Source: Neptunomonas marina (GTDB lineage: Bacteria > Pseudomonadota > Gammaproteobacteria > Pseudomonadales > Balneatricaceae). From it: a stretch of 64,000 nucleotides of DNA. Positions within the stretch are counted from its first letter, which is position 1. Every line of letters begins with the position of its first letter. The DNA is taken from NCBI RefSeq assembly GCF_004005935.1, contig NZ_SACQ01000001.1, positions 527,485 to 591,484 of the forward strand. The letters are read 5' to 3'. The notes under the pieces were generated by a model, which was given only the letters and a program-made list of their open reading frames with translations, did not search any database and was not told the DNA's origin. Positions 8,078 through 16,212 of the stretch are shown here, piece after piece. The translations under genes and the position numbers were made by a program.

Positions 8078-8995
8078 ATGAACAGTAAGCAGTTTTCTGG
8101 CATATATGCGTTCGTTTCAGTGGTCGAGCATGGGAGTTTCACGCGTGCTGCTGATCTCACTGGCGTATCCAAAGCCAATCTCAGTCAGCACGTATCGCAA
8201 TTAGAAAAGTCTTTAGGTGTTCAACTGCTCCATAGAACGACACGTCAACTGCGGCCCACAGACGTGGGAGAGGTTTATTATCAGCGTTGCCGCGAAGCGC
8301 TGGCGATTTTCAAGGACGTGAACGAGTGGGTGCAACAGGTACAGCGGGTTCATGCAGGTCATATCCAGATGAATAGCGTAGGTGGCTTGATCGGAGAGGC
8401 GGTTATTGCGCCGCTACTGATTGAATTTCAAGAGCGCTATCCAGAGATTGACGTATCGTTGGATTTCTCTAGTCAGCGCATCGATCTTCTTACGAGTGAC
8501 TATGACCTCGTGCTGAGAATGGGGCAGTTAGAAGATTCGACTTTAATCGCCCGCGGTGTTCATCGTATGCATACGCGCTACGTGGCTAGCCCAAACTATT
8601 TGGCTGACTCCTCACCGATCGAGCAACCTGATGACCTGACTAACCACACACTGATCTTCGGTAGTGTGAGTGAGTGGCAGTTTGTGCAACAACGTCAGAC
8701 CATTACAGTGAAAGCCCAGCGTGGTTTTCAAGTGCCCAGTGGTCGTGTGATGTGTGATGCTGCACTATCTGGGCTGGGCGTCACGCGCTTAGCTGATATC
8801 TACGTGGCGGCTGCGCTTGAAGATGGGCGCTTGGTCGAGGTACTACCGCAGTGGCACCAGGTAACGCCAATCTCACTGGTGTGTCCACCTGGCCGTTATC
8901 AGCTTGCACGGGTGAAGCTGTTGCTTGACTGGCTAGCCCAACAGTTTCCTAGTCGTTATCAAGAGGTGGCCATGCACGAAGGCCTGCGAAGTTAA
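8078..8995 (+). CDS. LysR family transcriptional regulator (divergent from SDR)
   Basis: A 305-residue LysR-type regulator. The N-terminal winged helix-turn-helix spans residues about 5-65 (FVSVVEHGSFTRAADLTGVS, then LSQHVSQLEKSLGVQLLHRT), followed by a substrate-binding-like effector domain from about 90 onward. The AT-rich 91-base spacer shared with the SDR gene is the natural place for its binding sites and both promoters. The effector cannot be read from the sequence. Confidence 0.9.
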   Translation: MNSKQFSGIYAFVSVVEHGSFTRAADLTGVSKANLSQHVSQLEKSLGVQLLHRTTRQLRPTDVGEVYYQRCREALAIFKDVNEWVQQVQRVHAGHIQMNSVGGLIGEAVIAPLLIEFQERYPEIDVSLDFSSQRIDLLTSDYDLVLRMGQLEDSTLIARGVHRMHTRYVASPNYLADSSPIEQPDDLTNHTLIFGSVSEWQFVQQRQTITVKAQRGFQVPSGRVMCDAALSGLGVTRLADIYVAAALEDGRLVEVLPQWHQVTPISLVCPPGRYQLARVKLLLDWLAQQFPSRYQEVAMHEGLRS

Positions 8996-9018
8996 TTTAA
9001 GCGAGCAAAGCCCACGAA

Positions 9019-9041
9019 AAAGGGGCTAAAGTAGCCCCTTT
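9019..9041. terminator. bidirectional terminator between lysR and the CTERM-protein gene
   Basis: AAAGGGGCTA, loop AAG, TAGCCCCTTT forms a compact GC-rich stem with A-run and T-run on opposite sides. It lies between the convergent genes ending at 8995 and 9068 and suits termination in both directions. Confidence 0.85.
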
Positions 9042-9067
9042 ATGCTTACATGAGCACGGATACCCAA

Positions 9068-9679
9068 TTAACTTTTCTTACGCTGAGAAGACGCCGCAAC
9101 ACCTAGCAGTGAAGCGCAGAACAAAAATGCTGTTGCTGGTGCAGGAACGCTGGTTGCGCCACTACCAATATTCACTGTTAACTCAAGCGTACCGTCCTGC
9201 CCGCCATAGGTGCTGCCTGTATAGCTGAAGGGTAAACCTGACTCAGAAAGGTCTGCAAGGCTAATCCCTGTAACGAACAACTCGCCACCCCAGCTGACAG
9301 TGTCACCCCCAGCAAACGACAGCAGTGTATCGCCAGAGATGCCCACGCCAATATCATCATTATCGACACCGCCGTCGTCATCGATGTAAACCATGTTGAT
9401 ATCACGAGTGTCGGCACCCACACTCAAGAATGCGTTACCGGTAAGCGAGGTGTTTTCGAAATCGCCAACCTCAGTGTATGAACCAATATTTGACCATACA
9501 TCGGGAGAACCTAGATTGCCTGAGTAATCAAAATAACCAGCGCCGCCAGCTGTAGCCGAGCCAGAAAATGTCCATTTAGTTGTTCCTACAGCATTACCTT
9601 CAGTTATTTCGAGGATAAGGCCAGCATCAGCGACGCTGCTCATAAGAAGTAATGCGGAAAGCGCTAGTGGCTTTTTCAC
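9068..9679 (-). CDS. secreted protein with VPxPA/PEP-CTERM-like C-terminal sorting signal
   Basis: A 203-residue exported protein: N-terminal signal MKKPLALSALLLMSSVADA, then a strand-rich acidic and Gly/Ser-rich body with few charged residues, then VPAPATAFLFCASLLGV and a basic end SQRKKS. That tail (short motif, hydrophobic helix, basic cluster) matches the VPLPA variant of PEP-CTERM sorting signals, which exosortases process during export to the surface or extracellular polysaccharide. No exosortase gene is in the window. The body has no family I recognise. An AT-rich 746-base gap with an inverted repeat lies upstream. Confidence 0.75.
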   Translation of the reverse strand: MKKPLALSALLLMSSVADAGLILEITEGNAVGTTKWTFSGSATAGGAGYFDYSGNLGSPDVWSNIGSYTEVGDFENTSLTGNAFLSVGADTRDINMVYIDDDGGVDNDDIGVGISGDTLLSFAGGDTVSWGGELFVTGISLADLSESGLPFSYTGSTYGGQDGTLELTVNIGSGATSVPAPATAFLFCASLLGVAASSQRKKS

Positions 9680-10425
9680 TTTAAAATCTCCTATATGGTT
9701 TTATTTTATTGATAGATAGTTATTGCACCAAAATAACGGGCCATCGATTAGTGATCTGATTTTTAGCCGTCAACCGGCGACGCTTCTGTTTATGCGGCGC
9801 TGGTTGACAGAAATCGGGCTCTTTTTTCTATAAAACAAAGGATAGAAATATCAATAATAGAGAGGACCACTCAACGGTAATCTACAGATTCAGAAAAAAT
9901 AATCAAACAACTGTTTTAAATAAATGTTTATTTTTTAATATTTTATTTTCTATATTATTTAATGCTGAATGAAAGGTTAAAAATTTCTATTTTTTAGCGT
10001 ATCAATTAGGTGACGTTTAACTAAGTTTTAAGGTCTTTTATAAAAGTATTGTCCCTTAAATATTCTTTAAAAATTAATATATCGCTCCGTTGCTCTAGAG
10101 CCATTTACTGCTCTAAAGGTGATCTGTTGTAACTCTGCGCAGACAAAAATTACGCCTACCGGCGAGGTAATCTGAAGGTGTGTTTGTTTTGCGCTGTTGT
10201 CATTTAAAAAGCGGCGCTTTCTACCTTGTCGTTGTCTAGGAAAAAGCGCGTGATACTTTTTTTACAATTACGTGACCTCTAATTGAACACTCCTCCTTAA
10301 TCTAACTCCTGTACGCGCTGCTCTAGCAGGATTGGCGCTGTTTCTATCTATCCGGCACTTGTATCTGGACTGAGTATCAATAGCTGCTAACTTAAACAGG
10401 AAGCTGCAGTAAGAAGGTAAAGACG
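9680..10425. other. 746-base AT-rich gap between divergent CTERM-protein and response-regulator genes
   Basis: Bases about 9900-10085 are very AT-rich. An inverted repeat (GTCAACCGGCG at 9769-9779, CGCTGGTTGAC at 9798-9808, 10 of 11 paired) lies about 90 bases upstream of the CTERM-protein start and may be an operator or leader hairpin. A looser palindrome with TTACGCCT and AGGTAA surrounds 10151-10173. No credible reading frame or known RNA gene was found. The size exceeds what two promoters need, so an unrecognised RNA or decayed gene is possible. Confidence 0.45.
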
Positions 10426-11127
10426 ATGCACGAAAGAATACTCATTGTTGAAGATCAAGAAGATATCAATGCACTCATCGCTATGAATTTAGAGGCGATC
10501 AATTATACCGTTACCCGCGAAATGAATGGTCAAGACGGGCTCGCACGTGCGCTTAATGAGAATTTCGACTTGATTGTGCTAGATCTTATGTTGCCGGGGA
10601 TGGATGGTTTACAGGTTTGTCAGACCTTGCGTGCGAAAGAGGTCTATACCCCTATCTTGATGTTAACAGCCAAGAAAAGTGAGGCAGACCGTGTTGTCGG
10701 GCTAGAGGTCGGCGCGGATGACTACCTCACCAAGCCTTTTAGTGTGCTGGAGTTGCAAGCTCGTGTAAAAGCGCTGTTGCGCCGTATGACATTGAACAAG
10801 CAACAGCAAACGATGGATGATGGTGATCTGCTGGTATTTGGTCAGTTGCGGATCAATAAGCTAAAACGCCTTGTCTCCATTGCGGGAGAGGCGCTCAGCT
10901 TAACGGCGAAAGAGTTTGATCTACTGTTGTATCTAGCGAGCTACCCTGGGCAGGTGTTCAGCCGCGAGCAGCTGCTGAATGCGGTGTGGGGTTATCAGCA
11001 CAGCGGTTACGAGCATACGGTGAATTCCCATATTAACCGTTTGCGTGGCAAGTTAGAGGTCGACCCTTCAAGCCCTCAGTATGTGATGACGGTTTGGGGT
11101 GTGGGGTATAAGTTTAATGAGCAATAA
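10426..11127 (+). CDS. OmpR family two-component response regulator
   Basis: A 233-residue regulator. The receiver domain (about 1-120) has the acidic pair near residues 10-13, phospho-acceptor Asp53 in VLDLMLPGMDG and Lys103 in LTKPF. The C-terminal winged-helix DNA-binding domain (about 135-230) has LTAKEFDLLLYL and the recognition segment TVNSHINRLRGKLE. The gene overlaps the kinase gene by 11 bases, so the two are cotranscribed and form one phosphorelay. The target is unknown; the bufferin operon starts about 120 bases after the kinase gene. Confidence 0.92.
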   Translation: MHERILIVEDQEDINALIAMNLEAINYTVTREMNGQDGLARALNENFDLIVLDLMLPGMDGLQVCQTLRAKEVYTPILMLTAKKSEADRVVGLEVGADDYLTKPFSVLELQARVKALLRRMTLNKQQQTMDDGDLLVFGQLRINKLKRLVSIAGEALSLTAKEFDLLLYLASYPGQVFSREQLLNAVWGYQHSGYEHTVNSHINRLRGKLEVDPSSPQYVMTVWGVGYKFNEQ

Positions 11128-12631
11128 GGCGTTTGGCAGTTTTCAGGGGCGTTTGTCGCTAACCCTGTTTATCAGCTTTTTGACGGTAGGCCTGCTGGCG
11201 CTTGTGACACTGTTTTGCTCCATTCAGGTATTCCAGCAACAAGCCATGCAAGAGATGCACAAAGGGCTAGCGCAGCATGTGGTGAAGGATTATCTCGCGC
11301 AAGAGGGTGATACGATTGATCTTGCTGCAGCCAAGCAGACCTTTCATCAGTTGATGTTTTTGGGGCAAAACTTTGAGTTTTACGTCCTTGATACCAACGG
11401 CAAGGTGCTCGCATTTTCCGCCGAAGACCCAAATGCATTAAAACGAGCGCAGGTGGACTTGGTTCCATTACGTAACTATTTGGCCCAATCGCGAGTGCAG
11501 CGCCCTGTATATGGTGACGATCCGCGCTCAGAGTCTGCCACTAAAGTGTTCAGTGTGGCGCCGATCAAGCAGGACGAACAGCTCAAAGGGTATCTATATG
11601 TCATCCTCGGCAGCCAGGTCTATGATGCCGTTGCTGCACGGGTTTGGAACAATAAAGTGTTTCAGTGGGGCTTGATTATTTTGCTTGCCGGGCTGGCCTT
11701 TGCATTGTTTGCAACGCTGTTCGTTACAGGTGTTATTACCAAGCCGCTGCGCAGACTGACGCGTCAAGTGGATGCGATTCAACAAAAAGGTCTGAGCAAA
11801 GATCCGCGTGCCAATCTGGAAGCGATGCAGAAGTTAGAGTGCTGGTGCCCAGAAAGCGAACATGAGCTTGATAAATTGGGTGTGGCGTTTCGCCAGTTGG
11901 TGGACAAACTCAACGAGCAATATCAGCAGGTTGTTACGATTGATGACCTGCGTAAAGAGCTGCTATCCCACGTTTCCCACGACCTAAGAACGCCGCTGGC
12001 GTCTTTAATGGGGTATCTCGAAACATGGGAGCTGCAGCAGGGCAAAATGACGGATGAAGAGAGCCGCCAATATATAACGACGGCGAAGAAAAGCGCTTAC
12101 CGCATCTCTACGCTGATCGAGCAGCTTTTTGAACTCGCGCACCTGGATAGCGGCAATGTTCAGGTCCAAAAAGAGCAGTTTCCTATCGCGGAGCTAGTGC
12201 AAGATGTTCTGCAAAAATTCCAGATTCAAGCGGGCAAGCGGGGTGTGTCACTCGATGTGATGCCAAAAAACAGCGCGATCTGTGTTTGGGGTGATATCGA
12301 AAAGCTCGACCGTGTCTTTACCAATTTAGTTGAGAATGCGCTGCGTCATACGCCCGATAAAGGTGCTATTACCGTCCATCTTTTTGAGCGTTCCAGCATG
12401 GTTTCGATTGAGGTAACGGATACGGGTATCGGCATACCAAGCCAAGATATTCCCCATATTTTTGATCCCCATTTCAAGGCGCAGAATAGTGTGCGTGAGA
12501 ATACCGCGCATGGCGGTTTGGGGCTCGCTATTACGAAGAAGATTCTCGATCTGCATCAAACCACTATTGCAGTGAGAAGTAGCTTGAACGAAGGCACCAC
12601 GTTTTCGTTCACGCTAAACAAAAGCGCTTAG
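11117..12631 (+). CDS. sensor histidine kinase (HAMP-HisKA-HATPase), partner of the upstream regulator
   Basis: A 504-residue inner-membrane kinase. TM1 is about residues 12-36, a periplasmic sensor loop 40-180, TM2 about 183-205, and a HAMP linker follows. HisKA carries phospho-acceptor His288 in SHVSHDLRTP, and the ATPase domain shows NLVENALRHTP, DTGIGIP and GGLGLAITKKI. All catalytic boxes look intact. The sensor loop has no His/Met/Cys cluster that would show metal sensing. ATG at 11117 lies inside the end of the regulator gene, giving translational coupling. Confidence 0.92.
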   Translation: MSNKAFGSFQGRLSLTLFISFLTVGLLALVTLFCSIQVFQQQAMQEMHKGLAQHVVKDYLAQEGDTIDLAAAKQTFHQLMFLGQNFEFYVLDTNGKVLAFSAEDPNALKRAQVDLVPLRNYLAQSRVQRPVYGDDPRSESATKVFSVAPIKQDEQLKGYLYVILGSQVYDAVAARVWNNKVFQWGLIILLAGLAFALFATLFVTGVITKPLRRLTRQVDAIQQKGLSKDPRANLEAMQKLECWCPESEHELDKLGVAFRQLVDKLNEQYQQVVTIDDLRKELLSHVSHDLRTPLASLMGYLETWELQQGKMTDEESRQYITTAKKSAYRISTLIEQLFELAHLDSGNVQVQKEQFPIAELVQDVLQKFQIQAGKRGVSLDVMPKNSAICVWGDIEKLDRVFTNLVENALRHTPDKGAITVHLFERSSMVSIEVTDTGIGIPSQDIPHIFDPHFKAQNSVRENTAHGGLGLAITKKILDLHQTTIAVRSSLNEGTTFSFTLNKSA

Positions 12632-12637
12632 CAGTTA

Positions 12638-12657
12638 ACACAAACTACGAGTTGTGT
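12638..12657 (+). terminator. hairpin after the histidine kinase gene
   Basis: ACACAA(a)CT, loop ACG, AG-TTGTGT pairs with one bulged A, 7 bases after the kinase stop. No T-run follows, so it may only partly separate the two-component genes from the bufferin operon. Confidence 0.4.
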
Positions 12658-12750
12658 GAGCTAGCCGAGCATCTAACTAACGTTGTATATAGCATAACGG
12701 CTGTGTGTCAAAAACAATAAGTATGGCACCAGACAAGCGAGGACTTAGCC

Positions 12751-13215
12751 ATGAATAACTATCTAAAACCGGCACTAAATGGGGCAGCAATTGCATTAGC
12801 AGCGGCAGGCTTGGCAGCATGTGGCGCGACTCAACAAACCGCTTCTCAAGCGTCTGCAGCTGCAGATCAAGTAGAGATGGTGCATTGTTACGGTGTGAAC
12901 CAGTGTAAAGGCCACAACGACTGTGGTGGTAAAGATAACGCATGTGCGGGCCACGGCTCTTGCAAAGGCTCCGGCTTTGTAGGTATGCCTGCAAAAGCGT
13001 GTGCTGACGTAGGTGGTTCGGTAAAAGATGACTGGCGCGGTGCGATCGGCAAAGCTGACCTAACCCAGTGCTATGGTGTTAACATCTGTAAAGGTCATAA
13101 CGACTGTAAAACAGCAGACAACGCTTGCGCGGGCCATGCGTCTTGCAAAGGCACAGGCTTTGTTCTGACAACACCGCAGTCTTGCGACCACATTGGCGGT
13201 AACAACGACGTCTAA
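12751..13215 (+). CDS. bufA2: BufA2-like bufferin precursor (copper-binding RiPP), duplicated core and lipobox
   Basis: A 154-residue cysteine-rich exported protein. Residues 1-23 form a signal sequence ending in L21-A-A-C24-G, a good lipobox, so the mature product is probably a lipoprotein. Cysteines 46, 52, 58, 65, 71, 84 recur at 107, 113, 119, 126, 132, 145, each exactly 61 residues later, and the 32-residue cores are identical at 25 positions (CYGVN-x-CKGHNDC, then DNACAGH-x-SCKG). Family knowledge: bufferins are periplasmic copper-binding peptides whose cysteines are modified by a DUF692/MNIO enzyme, and both partner genes follow here. GAGG lies about 8 bases before ATG 12751. Single-core members are usual, so the duplication and lipobox are notable. 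Confidence 0.85.
   Translation: MNNYLKPALNGAAIALAAAGLAACGATQQTASQASAAADQVEMVHCYGVNQCKGHNDCGGKDNACAGHGSCKGSGFVGMPAKACADVGGSVKDDWRGAIGKADLTQCYGVNICKGHNDCKTADNACAGHASCKGTGFVLTTPQSCDHIGGNNDV
12886..13185 (+). repeat. internal 183-bp duplication within the bufferin precursor gene
   Basis: Codons 46-84 (12886-13002) and 107-145 (13069-13185) encode the two copies of the cysteine core. The period is exactly 61 codons and all six cysteines superpose. Synonymous differences between the copies show the duplication is not very recent. Confidence 0.85.
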
Positions 13216-13268
13216 GCGCGGCTGAATACGCGGGAGTGCCATGCTCCCGCATTGTCACGGAGCACACG

Positions 13269-14114
13269 ATGAAACGAGAATTTTTAGGGTTTGGATTAGG
13301 GCTGCGTACTGATCACTTCCACGATGTATTAGCTGAGCGGCCACCAGTTGATTGGTTTGAAGTGATTTCAGAAAACTTCATGATTGAAGGTGGCAAACCA
13401 AAATACTACCTACATGAAATACGCCAGCACTATCCCATGGTCATGCATGGTGTCTCGCTCTCAATCGGCTCCACCGACCCGTTAAACCGTGACTATCTCA
13501 CCCGCCTTAAGCGCTTAATTCAAGAGCTTGAGCCGGCTTGGGTATCGGATCACCTTTGTTGGACGGGCGTGAACAAAGTGAATAGCCACGATCTGTTGCC
13601 CGTTCCTTACACCGAAGAAGCTCTTAATCATATTGTTTCGCGGCTAGATCAGGTTCAAGAGTTCTTGGGCCATCCTATTCTGATGGAAAATCCATCCAGT
13701 TACGTTGAATTTACCGACTCCAGTATTCCTGAATGGGAGTTTATGGCCGAGATGGTACGCCGCTCTGGCTGTAAAGTGCTCTTGGATGTGAACAACGTCT
13801 ATGTGAGTGCGCGCAACCACAACTACGACCCACATGCTTATATTGGCGCCTTTGACCCGGAGAGCATCTGGCAGATCCATTTGGCAGGGCACACTGACTA
13901 TGGCACCTATGTGATAGATACCCATGATCATCCAGTGTGTGACGCCGTATGGGAACTGTACCAAACAACCATCGCGAAACTTGGTCCGGTAAGTACTATG
14001 ATCGAGCGTGATGATCATATTCCCCCTTTACCTGAACTGTTAGCCGAGTTAGATCAAGCGCGCCAACTTGCCAGTGCAGTGCTACCTGAACTGCGTGAAG
14101 GGATACCTGCATGA
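13269..14114 (+). CDS. bufB: DUF692 multinuclear non-heme iron oxidase (MNIO), bufferin-modifying enzyme
   Basis: A 281-residue TIM-barrel enzyme of the DUF692/MbnB family. Relatives use two or three iron atoms and O2 to convert precursor cysteines into heterocycles or related groups. Candidate metal-binding segments are MHGVSLSIGS (His60), SDHLCW (Asp94-His95), MENPSSY (Glu140-Asn141), LLDVNNVY (Asp173), IHLAGHTD (His204, His208), DTHDHPV and Glu246; exact ligand assignment is tentative. ATG 13269 has GGAG six bases upstream; an in-frame start at 13236 is less likely. It follows the precursor gene by 53 bases and overlaps the next gene by 4 bases (ATGA). Confidence 0.93.
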   Translation: MKREFLGFGLGLRTDHFHDVLAERPPVDWFEVISENFMIEGGKPKYYLHEIRQHYPMVMHGVSLSIGSTDPLNRDYLTRLKRLIQELEPAWVSDHLCWTGVNKVNSHDLLPVPYTEEALNHIVSRLDQVQEFLGHPILMENPSSYVEFTDSSIPEWEFMAEMVRRSGCKVLLDVNNVYVSARNHNYDPHAYIGAFDPESIWQIHLAGHTDYGTYVIDTHDHPVCDAVWELYQTTIAKLGPVSTMIERDDHIPPLPELLAELDQARQLASAVLPELREGIPA

Positions 14115-14914
14115 GCGACCTTAAGCACCTGCAAGAGCAGATGATGGCCTTTATTATGGGGCAGCCTTCGTCTACCGATGGCCTACTCAAAGAGGGGCAG
14201 GGTGCGGATACCCAAACACGGCTTGGAATATACCGAAACAACTACCTGTGTGCGCTGCGTGATGTGCTTGATACCGACTTCGATATTCTGGGGCGCTACA
14301 TGGGGGATGAGCTGTTTGACCCGATGATCGAGGGATATATCGAAACGTGCCCATCTCAGTACACATCGCTACGCGATTTCGGTAATCAAATACCGCAGTT
14401 TTTAACCGAGACCGAACCGTTTAAAAACTACCCGCAGCTTGCGCATCTGGCTCGTTTCGAGCGTGCCCTGATGGACTCCTTTGATGCAGCAGACCGACCG
14501 CGCTTAGCGCGTAGCGACCTGATGGCCATACCACAGGAGCAATGGCCTAACATGACGCTGCGTTTTCATCCAAGTCTGCAGCGCTTTCAAGCGCCCTACA
14601 ATGTTGTAGAGATTTGGCAGGCGATCAAAGCTGAGCAGCACCCACCTGATCTGACCACTCAAGCTGCCATGTGGGTGCTATGGCGAAACGCCGAGCGCTT
14701 GACTGAGTTCCGCTCCGCAAGTGATTTCGAGCAACTGATGTTGAATGGCTTCCTAAGTGGCAACAACCTCGCTGGCGTTGCAGAGCAGCTAGCCGCGAGC
14801 TTTGCTCCAGATGTAATCGCTGCGCACTTGGTTGAACAACTGTTTACTTGGCTTGATGCGGGCTGGGTTATTGCATTACCCACCGATGCAGGCACTGAGT
14901 TAACTGCCGTTTAA
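14111..14914 (+). CDS. bufC: DUF2063 (BufC/HvfC-like) partner protein of the bufferin operon
   Basis: A 267-residue protein with the N-terminal DUF2063 pattern (LQEQMMAFIMG, RLGIYRNNYLCALRDVL, then YIETCPSQYTSLRDFG) and a second, HvfC-like C-terminal domain. Family members accompany DUF692 enzymes and are thought to recognise or present the precursor peptide, as MbnC does for MbnB. Older annotation calls them putative DNA-binding; the context here favours a modification-complex partner. Its start overlaps the enzyme's stop as ATGA, so the two are translationally coupled and probably made in similar amounts. Confidence 0.9.
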   Translation: MSDLKHLQEQMMAFIMGQPSSTDGLLKEGQGADTQTRLGIYRNNYLCALRDVLDTDFDILGRYMGDELFDPMIEGYIETCPSQYTSLRDFGNQIPQFLTETEPFKNYPQLAHLARFERALMDSFDAADRPRLARSDLMAIPQEQWPNMTLRFHPSLQRFQAPYNVVEIWQAIKAEQHPPDLTTQAAMWVLWRNAERLTEFRSASDFEQLMLNGFLSGNNLAGVAEQLAASFAPDVIAAHLVEQLFTWLDAGWVIALPTDAGTELTAV

Positions 14915-14956
14915 ACAATAGATCGGTTACCATGCTCCCTTTTTCGGGGATTGCTC

Positions 14957-16090
14957 ATGCTTGCTCAGTACCAAGCACTTGTTGATGCAGGGGAGATCGC
15001 TGTTGATGCAGCCCAGCAAGAGGCTGTGGTAGCGCTGGATCTTCTCTCTGTAGAGCTGTCCGCTGATATTAAGCGCTTTACGCTGCGCCGAAAGCCGATC
15101 AAAGGGCTGTACCTTTGGGGGGATGTTGGTCGCGGAAAAACCTTCCTCATGGATCTGTTTTACGACAGTCTGCCGCCGGATAAAAAAGTGCGCATGCACT
15201 TTCACCACTTTATGGCGTGGGTGCATCGCTCCCTTGAAGAGGTAGCCGGTCAGCCGGAGCCACTCACCGTTATCGCTAAGCGCTTTGCAAAAGGGCATAG
15301 AGTCATCTGCTTTGATGAGTTTTTTGTCTCTGATATCGCCGATGCGATGCTACTGGGGCGCCTTTTTGACGCGCTGTTTGCTTGCGGCGTAACACTCGTA
15401 GCCACCTCTAATATTCCGATCGAGCGGCTCTACTGGGATGGTTTACAGCGCTCCCGTTTCTTGCCTGCGATTGCATTGCTTGAAGCTCACCTTCGGATGC
15501 TACATCTCAGTGGAGTCCATGATCACCGACTGCGCCATTTGACTCCGCAAAAGACCTACTACTTACCTCACGAACAGGATTTTGCTGTGCTGTATTCCCG
15601 TGTTGCAGATGAAATGGCTCGGCCTAGTAGCATCTGTATATTGGGGCGCGATATCGATGTTTATGGTGTGAGTAAAAAGGCTGTTTGGGCTGATTTTACC
15701 GCGCTGTGTGAAGGCCCGCGATCTGCGCTGGACTATATCGAGATAGCCAAACGTTGGTCAGTGGTCTTGGTGAGTGGCATTCCAATACTAGGGGGAGAGC
15801 TGCGCAGCGGTATCAAAGCGCGTGGGACTGAGGATGGGAGTTTTTCGGTTACCGAAACCGGTGAGCGGGTTGTGCAGCACGCGAGGATGGATGACCCAGC
15901 TCGGCGTTTCATCAGTCTAGTAGATGAGTTCTACGATCAAAATGTAGCGCTTTATCTCCAAGCGGATGTGCCGCTGGCTGAGCTGTATTGCGGTGGCGCG
16001 CTAACGTTTGAATTTCGCCGCACCCGCAGCCGCCTGACCGAGATGCAATCGCATGAATATTTGCAGCGCGCCACGGAGGAAACGGCGTAG
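14957..16090 (+). CDS. zapE: cell division protein ZapE (AFG1-like ATPase)
   Basis: A 377-residue AFG1/ZapE P-loop ATPase of normal length. Walker A is GDVGRGKT (55-62) and Walker B VICFDEFF (Asp120-Glu121). ATSNIPIERLYWDGLQRSRF contains the family's sensor region. In E. coli ZapE associates with FtsZ at the division ring and is needed under stress. ATG 14957 has GGGGA about 6 bases upstream; a TTG two codons earlier is possible. It starts 42 bases after bufC and may be read through from that operon, but its function is unrelated. Confidence 0.92.
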   Translation: MLAQYQALVDAGEIAVDAAQQEAVVALDLLSVELSADIKRFTLRRKPIKGLYLWGDVGRGKTFLMDLFYDSLPPDKKVRMHFHHFMAWVHRSLEEVAGQPEPLTVIAKRFAKGHRVICFDEFFVSDIADAMLLGRLFDALFACGVTLVATSNIPIERLYWDGLQRSRFLPAIALLEAHLRMLHLSGVHDHRLRHLTPQKTYYLPHEQDFAVLYSRVADEMARPSSICILGRDIDVYGVSKKAVWADFTALCEGPRSALDYIEIAKRWSVVLVSGIPILGGELRSGIKARGTEDGSFSVTETGERVVQHARMDDPARRFISLVDEFYDQNVALYLQADVPLAELYCGGALTFEFRRTRSRLTEMQSHEYLQRATEETA

Positions 16091-16212
16091 GCAAAAAAGT
16101 ACTGACCCGAACTGGACATATTTTCGTCATCTGCTACCGCTATGCTGCGCTTGTAGAGTTGTTCATAATTTGAGCACTGTCATTCGCAGATGAAGAACGT
16201 AAGGAGTAACAG

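Noticed and set aside
13644-14018. Minus-strand open frame inside the DUF692 gene
   Set aside because: It is a shadow of the conserved metal-binding enzyme frame; low-complexity His/Val content reflects the antisense codons.
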